A stretch of 64,000 nucleotides of DNA from Haemonchus contortus (Eukaryota; Nematoda; Chromadorea; Rhabditida; Trichostrongylidae). Below, in pieces: positions 45,000-58,446 of the stretch (within the stretch, counting starts at the first letter, position 1; the number at the start of each line of letters is the position of its first letter). The notes beneath the pieces were generated by a model. The model ran no database searches and was not told the origin of the DNA. It saw nothing but the letters and a program-made list of their open reading frames with translations. The stretch covers positions 17,766,422 to 17,830,421 of the forward strand of contig LS997567.1 of NCBI GenBank assembly GCA_000469685.2, in the 5' to 3' direction. The position numbers and the translations under genes were made by a program.

Positions 45000-46149
45000 C
45001 AATCAAAATAGCACATTGGAACTCAGACTTTCCTGCATCTAACTTTCTGCTTTAGTTCAACCCCGGCGACGACGATACACAGAGCCGACGGTGGCACGCA
45101 GCTAAGATCGACGAGTTGGTCCCGGCTTTTCGCAAGGCATTCTCGAGATTATTCCCGCTTCTTGTTTGCGCGAACGGATGCTTCTATTTCCAAGGTTGAC
45201 CATACTGAGGCATTTATGAGATTCAGTTCAGGGCTCCTAATTGGCCACTAATCGAAGGCTATCAAATTGGGAAGCTCTTTTCACGAAAATCCTGAACAAT
45301 ATTAGATCTGTGGTCAGAAGCTTATTCTTGACAATATTGCCGGCTCGAATAGCCAGCACGGCGAGGTCAAATAGGTCTCCCAATCATCCCTAACTCCTGA
45401 ATTTGCGAGAACAATCGGTGTTTTTGCCTCGGCGGTGATGTTTGCAAAAGCAATCGCAGAACGTCACTGACCCAGCGCTGTATCACTTTCATTCCTTTCA
45501 GCTTCATATAAATCTTGTCACCTTGCTTATTGAGCACATTTTTACCATTAATATCTTTTGGTCTGTGGACAGGAATTCTTTATGACGATTTATCCGGAAA
45601 CGGCGTAGCCTCTGTGAGCCGACCTTTTCTTCTCTTTTATCCTGCTCACTCGGGGAATCACTTCCTGATCGTATAAAAGCCTCGTTGTGCAGACAATGTT
45701 CTACAATTCTGCGCACAACTTTATGAGATATCCATCCCTGCAGCCGTTTCGTGCACAGGGTGCACTTCACTGCTTCGCAAACCTTCGCCTTGCTTCCTTA
45801 ACACTCCACCTAGATGTAATCGTAGACCTCTTATGTTATGACCCCCACGGATCTGTAGTTGTTCCCAACTCTTGTAAGATTATTGTTAAATATACCAGCT
45901 GCCTTGTTATATTGAGCCGTCTGGATATGTCCCCACCAGAGGTACTTCTAAATGTAAAGTGATGAATGACTCAGGGGGTAGTGACGCCCCCACTCTTTTT
46001 TTAATTCGCAAAAAGTTCAGTGTTACTGACAAAGAAAAGATGTAATCCACTTTGTGAACTGGAATAAACCGGATGAAATGTAATAAGCTGAAAAAGAAAT
46101 CCGGTATATGCGTCAGCGCACGCTGTCATCATAAATCTGGCCTATCCTG
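44898..46149 (-). mobile_element. Mariner, same family as 50676-51940
   Basis: Left end caggttgggctaaaattata, right end catcataaatctggcctatcctg followed by ta. The length of 1252 bp is typical of mariner. Internal blocks align with 50676-51940, for example gacgatacacagagccgacggtggcacgcagct / gacgatggacggcattgacggtggcacgcagct in shorter shared runs. The left flanking TA is mutated. It is inserted at the outer side of the inverted-duplication arm. Confidence 0.85.
44990..45960 (-). pseudogene. Mariner transposase, decayed
   Basis: The minus strand encodes KRLQGWISHKVVRRIVEHCL, then RRFRINRHKEFLSTDQKILM (45560-45740). The last segment corresponds to the FSDEKIFTV block holding the first catalytic Asp. 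Downstream homology to the 50676 copy continues, but stops are frequent. Transposition function is lost. Confidence 0.65.
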
Positions 46150-46589
46150 TATTATGAAGGGTGAATGAAGTTACGCGTAGAGGCGGCATTGATTCACCAC
46201 GTTGCCCGGAACCCTGCGGCTTTCAAATGGAGACATGTGATTTCGATAAAAGCGATTGAAGAAAATTCATTCGGGAAACTGAGTACGCCTCGGTGTTATA
46301 AAGGAAAAATTGTTGTGCTAAACGGCTGAAAAAAAGATACTGCACAATGTAGGTGATAGAGGTATTAAGCACAATTTCCACAATCGATGTTTTTATTTTT
46401 GAAAAGGATTTCGACTTTCCATATACTTTCGAACCAACACCTAAATATATCGATAAAGTGAGGGCGATGTTTACGCGGCGTAGTGGTGTTCATCACGTCC
46501 TTCAAGAGCGGAGTGTTTAGTGGAAAAAATTGGCACAATCATTTGGTGGCTGTATTAACTCTAGGCAAAGTCACCACATTATCTGACTC
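46150..46589. other. No recognisable feature
   Basis: No motif or repeat recognised. Confidence 0.4.
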
Positions 46590-46943
46590 ACAAGGGAAGG
46601 ATCCCAAGTCGAAGTGGTCATTTGAAATGAGACCTGCACTGCTAGACTTATTTTTTGATGCTGATTTCGAATCTGCATTCAAAATCTGCCAAACGATTCT
46701 CTGAACGATGTTATGGAGGTGGCCTCCGGAGAGCGTTCAACAGGGGGGAAAGCACGTAAGACATGGCCGCGGGCCTGCACGAAGTGGCGGATTGGAGTCG
46801 AGGTAAGCGTGACGCTTCATAGGCATGGGACCAGGGATCGGGTTTGGTGAGCGACGGCGTTTTTGCATTTTGAAAGACCTTTTCCTCCGGGTTGTAAGAA
46901 CCTTTCCATACTAGTTTTACCGCCTTTGACGACTTTTCGAATG
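46590..46943 (+). repeat. Repeat D, left arm of inverted pair (related to repeat C)
   Basis: A 354 bp inverted copy of 47664-48017 with high identity. The two frames reading AFEKSSK(A/T)VKLVWKGSYN are mirror images from the two arms. The outer part shares the order aaggat.ccaagtcg, gtggtcattt, aaatctgc.aaacgattct..gaac, gttatgg with repeat C. Confidence 0.85.
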
Positions 46944-47663
46944 CTCGAGTTGAGTCAGTCTCTACTTGAATCATCTGACATCTACTCCAACAACCAATAT
47001 GACAGCAACTCTATCCTTGTACATTTCAAATTCACAGTGGGATAACTTTTACCCATTATAAGCAGATGTGATAATCTAGCACGGAGAGTTTAGAACAAAG
47101 AAATTTTCACAGTGAGAGCAGCGAATGAAAAAGATTCCACCGCAGGCTGTTTTCTCACACTCACTTATCACTTCTTAAAGCTAGGAGCACAGTACTGGAA
47201 GTGCACAAGTGATAGTAACTTTTTCGAAACTTTCACAATAGCAAACATCAACGACCCTCTAGATGTGCCTGCTGTTTCCTCTTCATCATCGGGTTCTTAC
47301 AGTGGATCGGCCTCCTCGTTCTCAATCGCGCAGTCTTCTTCGCACTTAATATCAAAGTTTTCGTAAGTTGCATCTCGCAAGACAGAGGAGAAACTGGCTA
47401 TCAACTTCTGCTGCCTGTAGGGGCGTGTTCAAATTCACAGGAACCGAAGATCTTCTACAGATGCAACATTACCAACTCTGGGCAGAACGAACTCCTTCTC
47501 CTTTTGTGTTACGTCTATCCATATCTACCATACTTCGCCGCGTTTGCCACGATGCAACCCTTGCCTTTTTTTTAAAACTGATCACAAGCTCCACTTATTT
47601 CAAAAACTGATCGATATCATTGCGGAGAGGAAGCCTGTTTGGGCAGGAACTGCTTCATCTCGG
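46944..47663. other. Spacer between repeat D arms
   Basis: 720 bp, no recognised coding family. A 108-codon frame at 47544 runs into the right arm and is not supported as a gene. Confidence 0.5.
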
Positions 47664-48017
47664 GCATTCGAAAAGTCATCGAAAACGGTGAAATTAGTAT
47701 GGAAAGGTTCCTACAACCCGGAGGAAAAAGTCTTTCAAAATGCAAAAACGCCGTCGCTCACCAAACCCGATCCCTGGTCCCATGCCTACGAAGCGTCACG
47801 CTTACCTCGACTCCAATTCGCCGCTCCGTGCAGGAGCGCGGCCATGTCTTATGTGCTTTCCCCCTGTTGAACGCTCTCCGGAGACCACCTCCATAACTTC
47901 GTTCAGAGGATCGTTTGGCAGATTTTGAATGCAGATTCGAGATCAGCATCAAAAAATACGTCTAGCAGTGCAGGTCTCATTTCAAATGGCCACTTCGACT
48001 TGGGATCCTTCCCTTGT
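47664..48017 (-). repeat. Repeat D, right arm of inverted pair
   Basis: Inverted copy of 46590-46943. It reads gcattcgaaaagtc at the inner end and ggatccttcccttgt at the outer end. A further diverged copy lies at 49555-49690. Confidence 0.85.
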
Positions 48018-48277
48018 CAGCTGCAAAATCTGAGGATCTCCCTGAATGGTGGCTCACTCTCACTCAATGATCTCGAGCCGGTTAGTAACGAGGATACGTA
48101 CGCCAGGTGGCTGATAGGGGACCAAAAGCTACCGACACCGGCCCAGAGAGGCAAGTGCATTCAGGGGAAAAATTCCCTGACTCTGCAGTGCTTTACCGAT
48201 TTCCTTTCTGTATCTCGCACGTGTATCCATGCCTAGTTTGGGAGTCTCCGCGTTCGTTAGGTACCCTGTACATCTGC

Positions 48278-48475
48278 TCACAAGGAAAGGATATAAGGTC
48301 GCAGTGGCCATTCAAGATGGGATGTATACCGAAGTAAGCAGTTTCAAACGCTGATCTCAAATCTGGGTTCCAAAACAGCGAAACGATTCTGGGAACACCG
48401 TTACGGGCCCAGTTTCGCGAGGTTTGATGTGACTTTGTTGTTTTTGTACGAAAACCAATCGTAAAGCCACCCTGA
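48278..48475 (+). repeat. Dispersed repeat C, copy 2
   Basis: It aligns with 31195-31375 (aaggaaaggatataaggtcg, gggatgtataccgaagtaa, ctgggttccaaa, gtgactttgttgtttttgta). It stops before the tRNA-like segment. Confidence 0.75.
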
Positions 48476-48764
48476 ATCGCTTCATGGCTTTTGAACGGGC
48501 TCTACGAGTCGACGATCCGTAGATTCGAAGCGAATCTGTTGATCCAACGCACAACCTATCCAAATCAGCATAAGCTTTAGAGGACTTTCATGACCACATC
48601 TTGAGTGCCCAGAGCAGAAGGGTTCAATGTACACCCCCATTCGGTCCGGAGAGTCGACGAAAAAATTTACTTGTAGCAGTTCTAGGGTTCCCTGCATGAA
48701 GAGCTGTATGTAGTCTATATAATATAAGGACTTTTCTATAGAAAGCAAAACGAGCACATGCATC

Positions 48765-49020
48765 AAGGATACGAACCTCCGTGTAGGCTTATTAGTCCAC
48801 CGTCCTCCCAAAGTGCCATCGCTGCACATTCAGTACGGCACGGTTCTCGTACAAAAGCAACGAAGTCACACTACACCTGGGAAAAGTGGGCCCATAAGTT
48901 TGTTCCCAGAATCCTTTCGTAGATTCGGAACCCAGATTTTAGATTAGCGTTTGAAAGCACTTACGTCGGTATACATCTCATCTTGAATGGCCACTGCGAC
49001 CTAGTATCCTTCCCTTGTCT
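48765..49020 (-). repeat. Dispersed repeat C, copy 3, with tRNA-like segment
   Basis: The complement aligns with 31195-31480 over its whole length, including tRNA-like sequence with a B-box-like ggttcgtatcc (complement of 48767-48777) and A-box-like tggcactttgg (complement of 48808-48818). Copies 2 and 3 lie tail to tail ~290 bp apart. Confidence 0.75.
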
Positions 49021-49554
49021 GTCGAAAGCTTGCATTCAAGTGATTGGGAAGAATCCGGGTGGCGATTCGGGTCCGTCTCCTATAACCAAGCCCCTTGTTT
49101 ACTCTGAGATAGCCTGTCAAGCTACTCGTGGCCAGCCATACGGTGAACGATCTGTTCTTTAACGATTCTGTGCTGATATTGGCCGACCGGCTCAATAGGT
49201 TGTACGTGTGAGTGCTGATAAGCTATGACATTCAAGCCATCAGGAAGGAGAAGGCAAGCGAGGTCTCGGTAGTGTAAGGGACAGAGCACGGTGCCCGAAA
49301 AGCACAAGTACGTCCCGTTCAAACTTTTCAAACTAAATTTCATCATAAACAACCCCTTGAAGTATGTAAATATAAAAAAATAAGAAAAACTAGCTCCAAT
49401 GAAATTTAAAGAATTCACCCATAATTCACTTTGATCATAATATATTGAATTGCATTAAACGCTATTGATCTATCTGCATTATAATAAAAAACTAAAAGAG
49501 AACCTGTAAAAATTTGAAAAACTGAAGTTTTGTCCATGAATCGCCAACCTTGTG

Positions 49555-49690
49555 AGGTTTCATAACTTCGTTCAGAGAATCGTCTAGCAGAGATTCGGAA
49601 AGCAAACTTGAAGTCAGCACGCGGCGACACGTAGAGCAGCATAGGTCTCATAACAAACGACCACTTCGACTTGGCTCCTCCACTTGTGAG
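49555..49690 (-). repeat. Repeat D/C family, diverged copy
   Basis: cataacttcgttcagagaatcgt, then cagagattcgg, then aggtctcat, then ccacttcgacttgg match the complement of the repeat D outer half in the same order. Confidence 0.65.
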
Positions 49691-49989
49691 CAAAAGGAAA
49701 CGAGCACCGTGGAACCATTTAAGGCCATCGAGGAAATAAGGAAGGAACATTGGGCTCCGCGCAACATTACGCAAGCAGATCAGCGACTTGAATTTTACGC
49801 AAGCAGAACCAATATGTAGTCAACGTCATTCAACTTGCTGTGGAAAGGATAATGCTTGGAGGTTCTCGATACACGGAAGAGCAGCGAAGAAGTTCTTAGC
49901 TCTTTTCACGAAAAAAGGGTTTTTGGGTAAAACAGACTGTCCCTCCCCCGAATTTGAACGCTCTGATACTGTAGAACAGGAATTCCGTC

Positions 49990-50570
49990 TAAAGGCATGG
50001 ACACACTAACCCGACACACCTCCTTAGCGTCTGTCATGAGCGGAGATGTGCTCACCTATGTGCGTTCAAGTAAATTGGTCCATAAAAATTTTCAATCCTG
50101 CCCCCTGTACACCACCAAATTTAAGCGCCTTGGGCCCGAATCAACATTCTGCGCGCAGTGTTTCCACCATGTCTACTGCACTGTTTCCAAACTTGAACGT
50201 TCCAGGTCCATGAGAACAGGAGTTACGAATTTGCGCTTGAACAATTTCGCGCATTTCCAGCCCCCCATGGGCGGACCCTTCCACCCACCATGAGTGTTCT
50301 TATCTTCTCTCCTGTACGTATACCAAATTTGAACGCTATACGTCGAGTGAGACAAAACTTATGGAATTTCTCCCGAACAATTATATGCGAGAATCCCGCC
50401 TCCAGTCCGGTCCCGCCACCCACCGCAAGTGTTCCCATCCTGCCGGCTGTACTCTTACCAAATTTAAATGCTCTAGGTCCAGTGGGACAGGAGATATGAA
50501 TTTCCGGTCAGACACACTCACAAAAACACCAACAGACACACTTAGCCGATTATATAAGTGGATAGGATAG
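49990..50570 (+). repeat. Dispersed repeat B, copy 3
   Basis: Contains four or five ~90 bp subrepeats of the form (accac..gagtgttc.tatcct.c)..(accaaatttgaacgct) at about 50095, 50180, 50290, 50320 and 50450. Then ggagatatgaatttccggtcag, a CA-rich segment and cttagccgattatataag. The last motif is the empty-site form of the SINE insertion at 6275-6601. Confidence 0.7.
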
Positions 50571-50637
50571 CTACTTTAAACAACTTCTTTCATTAGTTCG
50601 TCATTTAAGCATTTGATAAGTCTTGATTACGATAATG

Positions 50638-50641
<4 letters not shown>

Positions 50642-50675
<34 letters not shown>
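50642..50675. repeat. (TA)n microsatellite, left of mariner
   Basis: Pure TA dinucleotides up to the mariner left end. Confidence 0.95.
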
Positions 50676-52272
<1,597 letters not shown>

Positions 52273-53496
52273 GGAGATCCTAGGTGATGCATTGAGCTTA
52301 TCCCAAATGGCAGCCTTTCGAGGCACTATTCTTTTATGCTGTCCTTGTAATAAGACGAGTGACGTTCTCCAGCCGCAAGAAACGGCATAAGCGGTCTTCA
52401 TGCGATTAAGGATTCCGTACTCGGGTAGACGCCTTCTCGATTTCGCAAGAAAGCACCATTGGTTTCTTCTCGACAATGCCACAGAATGCTGTGAATCTTG
52501 TTAATAAATGATTCCCTTTAGTAAATTACGTTATTCACGATATACGACATAACTGATCCTTGCTACCCAATGTGCCATTCACTGTCCGTTTATATACAAA
52601 ACCTCCCTCGAAACTATCCTATCCTTCTTATACAGTAGCGCTCAAAAGTATGCCGACAGAGACATTGCCTGCAGAGGAAGGGGCGATAGAAATTTCGGGC
52701 CGCAAGTTCATAACTTCTGTTTACGTGGATCTAGAGCGTTAAGATTTGGTAGGATTACACTTTTCGTATTGACAGTGGAAACTCAGCATTTTAATATGTG
52801 ATATAGGATATTATGGGATCGTAAGTACTCGGTAACAGGAACCGATAATAACCGACAAGAGGGAATGAGGGGCTTAAGGGAGACCACCTACCGATTAAAA
52901 TCCTAACGTCTTCGGTATTTACGATAAGCTTCGACCCTTCAGTATGTTCCACCCAATAGGACGGGATGCTAAGGTGACGAAAGTGAGTGGTAGGTGCAGT
53001 GATAGGGACCCATTAGCGGCACTACGATAGGCAGCTGAGGATTTTGTTCAGTCCTTGCTATCAGATTACGATCGCTACTCAACAAAGTTTGTGACTTAGT
53101 GAAGGGTCCTCTTTGTTCGATATCATCCGCAACAAAACCTAACCGACCGCCAATAATTTTGGATTCTCGACTAACGATATCTCCGTAAAGGGCAGGGTAA
53201 GTCGATGACGACATCTGGTAATGATGTTTTCTCCGCTCGAACTATTGTATGTACCGTTCAAGGCATTGGTTGACTAACAGTTGAATCTTTGATGGATATA
53301 TATTTTTGAGAAAGAGAGGACCACCACAGAAGACCAACATTTCCAATCGAAGGCGTAAGCACCGACTTACACTGAATACCATTCGCACTGCTCTCTTTGT
53401 CTTGTGTCAAACTTCGTGTACAGAAAACTATTATTTGTTTCGAAGGAGGAGTGAAGAGTTAGCAGATTACTACAACTTTGTCAAAGAAGGAAGGAG

Positions 53497-53514
53497 GCCC
53501 GGCTTTTGCCGGGC
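53497..53514. repeat. Short GC hairpin
   Basis: gcccggc tttt gccgggc, perfect 7 bp arms with a 4 base loop. Confidence 0.8.
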
Positions 53515-53533
53515 GAACCGACTGGTAAAGGGT

Positions 53534-53618
53534 ATAAAAAAAAGGAATAAAGAAGAAAGAAGAAGAAAGAGGTAGAATAAAAGGAAATAAGAAAAAAGGA
53601 AGAAGACGAAGAAGAACG
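53534..53618. repeat. Purine-rich (GAA/AAG) tract
   Basis: About 85 bp almost purely A and G on the plus strand. Frames across it are low complexity. Confidence 0.85.
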
Positions 53619-53929
53619 GTTGAATTTTCGATGGGCATTTCACTACGAAATGCAAAGTTGCATTCCACACTATTCTGGAATTACTCATCGATTCTCTTTT
53701 AGAGCTCTTTTGGGTTTCTGTGGGAAACCTGATGAGACGGTTTGTTGTCTGTGCAGTAGTTGACAAGGGGACTTCGACGGGTTAGGTTAATACTTAAGAT
53801 TTTAGCTAAGTATCTCCTATGTTCTGTGCCATTCACATCCCAGACCCAGGATACCTCTTGTACATGACAGGATATGCTCAGGAAGTACGCACGCACATGT
53901 CTGGGGCAGGTCTCCGCTCGTAACGGGCT

Positions 53930-54356
53930 CGACTCACTTCGTGAGCGCCCAGCCGAAGTCGGAGGCCTGCTGATCTCATGATGTGTGCTCATGCCACCTA
54001 GATCTCTCTTCAATGGTTTCATCTTTCATCTCCAAATTTGAAAACCCTAGATCAATAGAAGAACTTTGACGTTCGTACAGCCCCTGGGGTGAAGTCCATT
54101 CGTACCACCACCATCAGTGTCCCAATACTGCCATCTGCATATCTTCCAATCTTAAACCTCATGTATTTTCGCGCAGGCCTCGACCCATGTGGGCGGTGTC
54201 TAGCCTTTCACCTATTAACAGTGTTCCCAGACTGCCGTCTGACTCCCATCAAATTCGAACACTCTATGTCTAAAAGAAAAAGTTATAAATTCCCGGTCAA
54301 ACACACCGGACATAGTCACACAGACACACACGCACACATACACACTTGGCTCGTTA
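53930..54356 (+). repeat. Dispersed repeat B, copy 4
   Basis: It shares cacttcgtgagcgcc, ctcatgatgtgtgctcat, several ccaccatcagtgt..ccaat..tgcc(a/g)tct subrepeats, ataaattcccggtcaaacac and a CA tract with copies at 5575, 34615 and 49990. The mariner at 54359 is inserted at its right end. Confidence 0.7.
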
Positions 54357-54358
54357 TA

Positions 54359-55602
54359 CAGGGTGTCCCAAAATTATTGGCGCCGATTTATAGCAATATA
54401 TTTCAAACTTTTCAGCTGCGAAAAAACGATGGAATTTCTATGCACGTTAGCCAACACTATGGACTAAAACATGCTACAGTCGCCTTTAAAAATATCCCCC
54501 ATGAGCGCGGATAGAAGTCAAAGTTTGCTCTCGACTCGATCGCATGTGGCACGCAGGTAGCCTCCTCCATTTCCTCTCAGCCATTCTTCAGCCTTTGCAT
54601 TCTAGAACTCCAAACTGGGATAGCGAACTCGACAGGTCCTCTTCTAATCAGGGACCAGTCGTGGGGTCAAGTGAGTCAAGCTCTGGAAAATAGGATGACC
54701 ATCCCTCTTCACAAATAAAGTCGGGCAGCTGTCGTCGGCACCACTCGCGGGCAAGCTTGGCTCTGTGGGCTGGAGAAGCGTCCTGCTAGAAGGGCTACGA
54801 GATGTTTCAGAAAACGTAGTCGGATCAGTGTTTCATTTACTTCCATCAGTACGCCGTTTGAGTACTGGTCTTGGTCAATTTTCATGCCTGCACCGAAGAA
54901 ACCATGAGCGGCCTAGCCTTGCCAGTGAACTCCTAGGAAACCATCATTTTACTAATTTGATAGCAACCTTTTTGTGAGATATTACACGCTAGGCGTTTCT
55001 TGCCAGAACACGAACGTTTTGGTTGTTGAGGAATGGCTTTATCGTAAAAAATTTCTTGACCGGAGAAAACGACGAAGAGTTGCGTGTCATCACTTTCGAC
55101 TTTCTGCATTTGCATCACTCATCACTTTCTGCATCACTACGATAGGAACGGCAGAAAAGATTCTGCATGACGTTCCCCCACCGCGATAACTCCTGTAACC
55201 CGTGCCCGTTGACTTCATTTTGATGGGTCACCCAGAATCCCGACCGATTGGCAGACCGACCATTTTGATAGTACTATCTTTGGAAACATGGGCAGTTTCT
55301 ACCTTTCCTGGTTTGTCGCTGATTCAATCTTCTTTTCTATATCGCTTAATAGCCTCCTATACGGTTATTACAAAATTCCCAAGAAATTTCATAATGCCCT
55401 TCCACCTCTCGCGTGTCAACGATTGCAAGTGGCATTGAAAGCCTCCTCCATCTGAAAAATATTGGGAACTACACCAGTAGCCATGCATATTGCAAGGAAA
55501 CCTTCTTATGCAACTAATTAATGACAGATTATGTGAATTTGATATATTATTTCTACCTTAGAAATTTCTGAACTTTGGCGCCAATAATTTTGGGACACCC
55601 TG
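54359..55602 (-). mobile_element. Mariner, 1244 bp
   Basis: Left cagggtgtcccaaaattatt, right complement ending aataattttgggacaccctg, with TA on both sides (54357-54358, 55603-55604). The inverted repeat is ~26-28 bp. Same family as the remnant at 26840-28020. Confidence 0.93.
54440..55150 (-). pseudogene. Mariner transposase, decayed
   Basis: The minus strand shows LPDFICEEGWSSYFPELDSLD (split by substitutions from the W..YSPDLNPLD block with the third catalytic residue, ~54680-54740), then a C-terminal ERKWRRLPACHMRS region ending IRAHGG (~54500). Upstream, the first- and second-Asp blocks are not readable. Many stops. Confidence 0.7.
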
Positions 55603-55609
55603 TATATTA

Positions 55610-57260
55610 GGTTGGTCAAGAGTTTTGACAGGGTTGAGATTTTTCTGCTTTATTTTACAATTCAATAAACAAAGCAAGCTAACCAACAATATAATAACCA
55701 TTGTTAGTTATGACATTGCCACCCCCCCCCCGGGTCCGGGAACTTCTCCCCTAACACGGCGTTTCACACGCCGCACCCGCGGCCTATCGCAGGATTGCGA
55801 AGGAAGATTGGAGCGCGCAATTTATGAGGTGGGGAGTCCTTTAAACATTTGAATTGGCCGGCCGCTCTCTTCAGTTCCAATGGGATACTGATCGTCGTTT
55901 ATATAGGAAGAGTTATTTTAATTAATCAAATCTAATAAACATGAAAACTAGAAAGAAACAGAAGAAAAAAACCATAAAATCCAATGAAAAAGCAAGCCAG
56001 TCAAGGAAAAATTTCGCGTCCTATCGATTGGCGGGGTACGGTAATTGCAGTGAAAGTTGCCGCATGCCGCAAAGGAGAATGCCGCGATAGGGGAGAAGTT
56101 CCGTTACCCCCCCCCCTAGTGGGCAGGTCAGTGATTTCGTTCACCCAGAACTGGGTAGACTGGGAGTCAAAGTCACCGACCGCTTGTTCAAGAAGGTCAC
56201 CGACCGCTTGTTCAAGGTAGTCATAGTTGATCAATTGTTTTCTGCTATTAAAGCTTTGAGGGGTCTGAACAAGTGGTTATCTGAGGGGGCAATACCAGGC
56301 GAGTAGGGAGGATGGGAAACCGTGTCGGAGTTTGCACGGTCTCTTCACCTGTGTAAGGTCTAGCATTGTCATGGAGGAGGTGAACAAAGGTTAGTCCAGG
56401 CCATTTTCCTCGAACGGCTTTCGCAAGTTTCTGCAGCTGACCAGCGTAATAGGGAGCGGTGACGGTGTGGCCTTGCTTGAGCAGCTTGTAGTACAACCTT
56501 CCTTTGGAGTTCTAGAAGCAGCAGAGGAGAAACTTCTTGGGGTGGAGGCTGAATTCAGAGTGCGTCAGCAGCTGTTCTCTTAAAGGGAGCCAGACGGCGC
56601 GGTGCTTGTTAGCGTCGTAGAAGATCCAGCCTTCATCTCAGAAACTGGGTCCACCAGAAACTCCTTGCGATGTGGGTGGAGAAGGAGAGACTGATAAATG
56701 GAGAGCTTGGTGCACCGCATGCTATCGGTCAAGATATGAGGTATCCATCGACTCAGCACTTTTCTGAAACCGAGGGCTCGTAGGCGAACGATGACTGTTT
56801 ATTGGGCACACCCGAGTCCCGTCGCAAGACTGCGGGTGCTAACTTCCGGTTGCTTTTTGACGGTGTCGAGAATGACGGAGTCGTCGACGGCGAAGGGATG
56901 GACCGAGCGAGGTTTGTCTTCGAAGGCCGTGTCTCTTTGAAGCGAGCGGACCAGCGATGCACCGCAGCGATGGAAGTGATGTCCTGCCCCAATGCGCTGT
57001 TGATGTTATGGACTGTTGCTGTCGCTTCAGTGTCGTTGCTGTCCCTCCAACACCTTTCATGGAAGATGATGGCTCGAAGATAGTCTTGGTAAATTAACAT
57101 CGTGTTCAAACCCAAGTATGCGCACGCGCCCTTATTTGCCTTTTGCTAACAAGACTCCAAAATGTTTTACAACTATCACATGATAGATCATCGATATACA
57201 CAGGTCAAAAATCGAAAAGTCCGCGCTTTCCAAGAACCCTATCAAGACTTCCGATCAACC
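55610..57260 (-). mobile_element. Mariner (irritans-like), 1.65 kb
   Basis: Left ggttggtcaagagttttgac, right complement ggttgatcggaagtcttgat, with TA at 55608-55609 and 57261-57262. The inverted repeats are imperfect over ~28 bp. The element is longer than usual because of ~300 bp of extra sequence at the left, including a poly-C run. It lies 7 bp (tatatta) from the previous mariner. Confidence 0.88.
55990..57115 (-). pseudogene. Mariner transposase (DD34D type)
   Basis: N-terminus: YLRAIIFHERCWRDSNDTEA, NINSALGQDITSIAAVHRW and SARFKE (helix-turn-helix pair, 56900-57080). Catalytic part: first-Asp block corrupted near 56620; KGRLYYKLLKQGHTVTAPYY (near 56470, frame repaired only by eye); VHLLHDNARPYTGEE carrying the second Asp (56355-56400); then a frameshift before the SPDLAPSDYH-like region; then LEQAVGDF and FDSQSTQFWVNEITDLP (56110-56220). 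LEQAVGD is duplicated by an 18 bp tandem repeat (56170-56215). Residue wording places it near the irritans/SETMAR-type mariners. Confidence 0.88.
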
Positions 57261-57262
57261 TA

Positions 57263-58446
57263 TAATAGTATGTATGTAGCGTGCTTCATAGGGGTGTGCC
57301 ACGCTCCGCGCGTCCGTCAAAACTAGGCGCCAGCTCGCGATTCTAGACGGACGTCGCAGTTGTCAATGGGGCATCGATTTGAGCTTGGTCAACGGCAATC
57401 GACTCAAAGAGGAGATTACACGGACCGCTAAATATTCGCTCCGCCGACTTTTAGGGTACGGTCATGTCAACTCGAAATCGCAGCGGGCCGCGCCGCGCGC
57501 GATATAGGCGGGGTAACCTAGTTTCGACGGATGCGTAGAACGAATGCTCCCAATTATAGAGTGGTAGTTTGTGTGTATGTGCCGTGCAATTCATGAATAA
57601 CTTACATCTCACATTTTTTGCTTCGTTTTATCACTAACCTCTACCAATCTTCAGTAGGTCCCATAAGCGCAAATTACAAGTGAAATAAGACGCTCACATG
57701 AATAAACAGGGACGGAACATTCGCATGGAGGTGCACGCAGTAAATCGCGCGGCAAAATTCGTCGCGATTAGGACGTCCCCAGATTTGTACGATCACTGAT
57801 CGTGAAGTTGCGATATCCCTACAGGCTGATTAAATCGTCCCCAGAATGTGTGACACAGGAATCCAAACACGCGCTGAAGTGCTTCCAAACACCCGTAACA
57901 CATACTACGCAAAGCAAAGGTACCCCTGGTGAAGCCCACGGGAGTGGGTGGTGAGGTACTAGGGGCTACGGTGTCACTCGTTCACGGGACGTTAAAATCC
58001 CCCTAATTACAGGCCTCCTTCCTTTCCTTCCCTCCCTCTTCTGCTTCTTTTTTTTCATCTATTGATTACTAGAATGTTCAAAGCTGTCACTCAACTCAAA
58101 GTCCTGTCTCACTATCAGCTGATCCTACTGATCTACTCTACTTCAGGCTCGCCTTCAGTAATAAACGTCGGAGTCGTCTAAATCGCCACGAATTTTGAAG
58201 AGTTCATCTCCAAACGGGCGAGTGTACCCATACCTGCATGATTGATAGAGAATATGATAACAGGTTTTCTTGGAAAAGGCGCATACAACCTACACTCTCC
58301 GCCTCAAGACTACGATCACTACTACGCTTCGACAACAATGACACAGTCGGATATTGCGTTCTAAATCGACTTCGCCTTCAAGCACACTTATGGCGTCCAT
58401 GTTTTGTTCCGGGAACTCACCAAGCAGATACATTTTTTTGCGGGCG
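57263..58446. other. No recognisable gene; GC-rich stretches
   Basis: 57290-57540 is unusually GC-rich (gcgggccgcgccgcgcgcga). 57890-58010 reads like part of an unidentified repeat (gtgaggtactaggggctacg, gggacgttaaaatccccc). No coding family recognised. Confidence 0.4.

Larger units (their letters stand above)
52273..53929. other. No recognisable gene; possible Tc1-like end at 52634
   Basis: cagtagcgctcaaaagtatg after TA at 52632 has the look of a Tc1-type inverted-repeat end, but no partner was found. Contains a purine tract and a small hairpin listed separately. Confidence 0.4.

Noticed and set aside
46711..47870. Pair of similar frames (AFEKSSK...) as paralogous genes
   Set aside because: They are the two arms of repeat D read in opposite directions; no known protein domain.
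52632..52740. Tc1-like transposon
   Set aside because: Only one end-like motif; no inverted partner and no transposase seen.
53470..53766. Phe-rich membrane-like minus-strand frame
   Set aside because: Translation of the purine tract complement; low complexity only.
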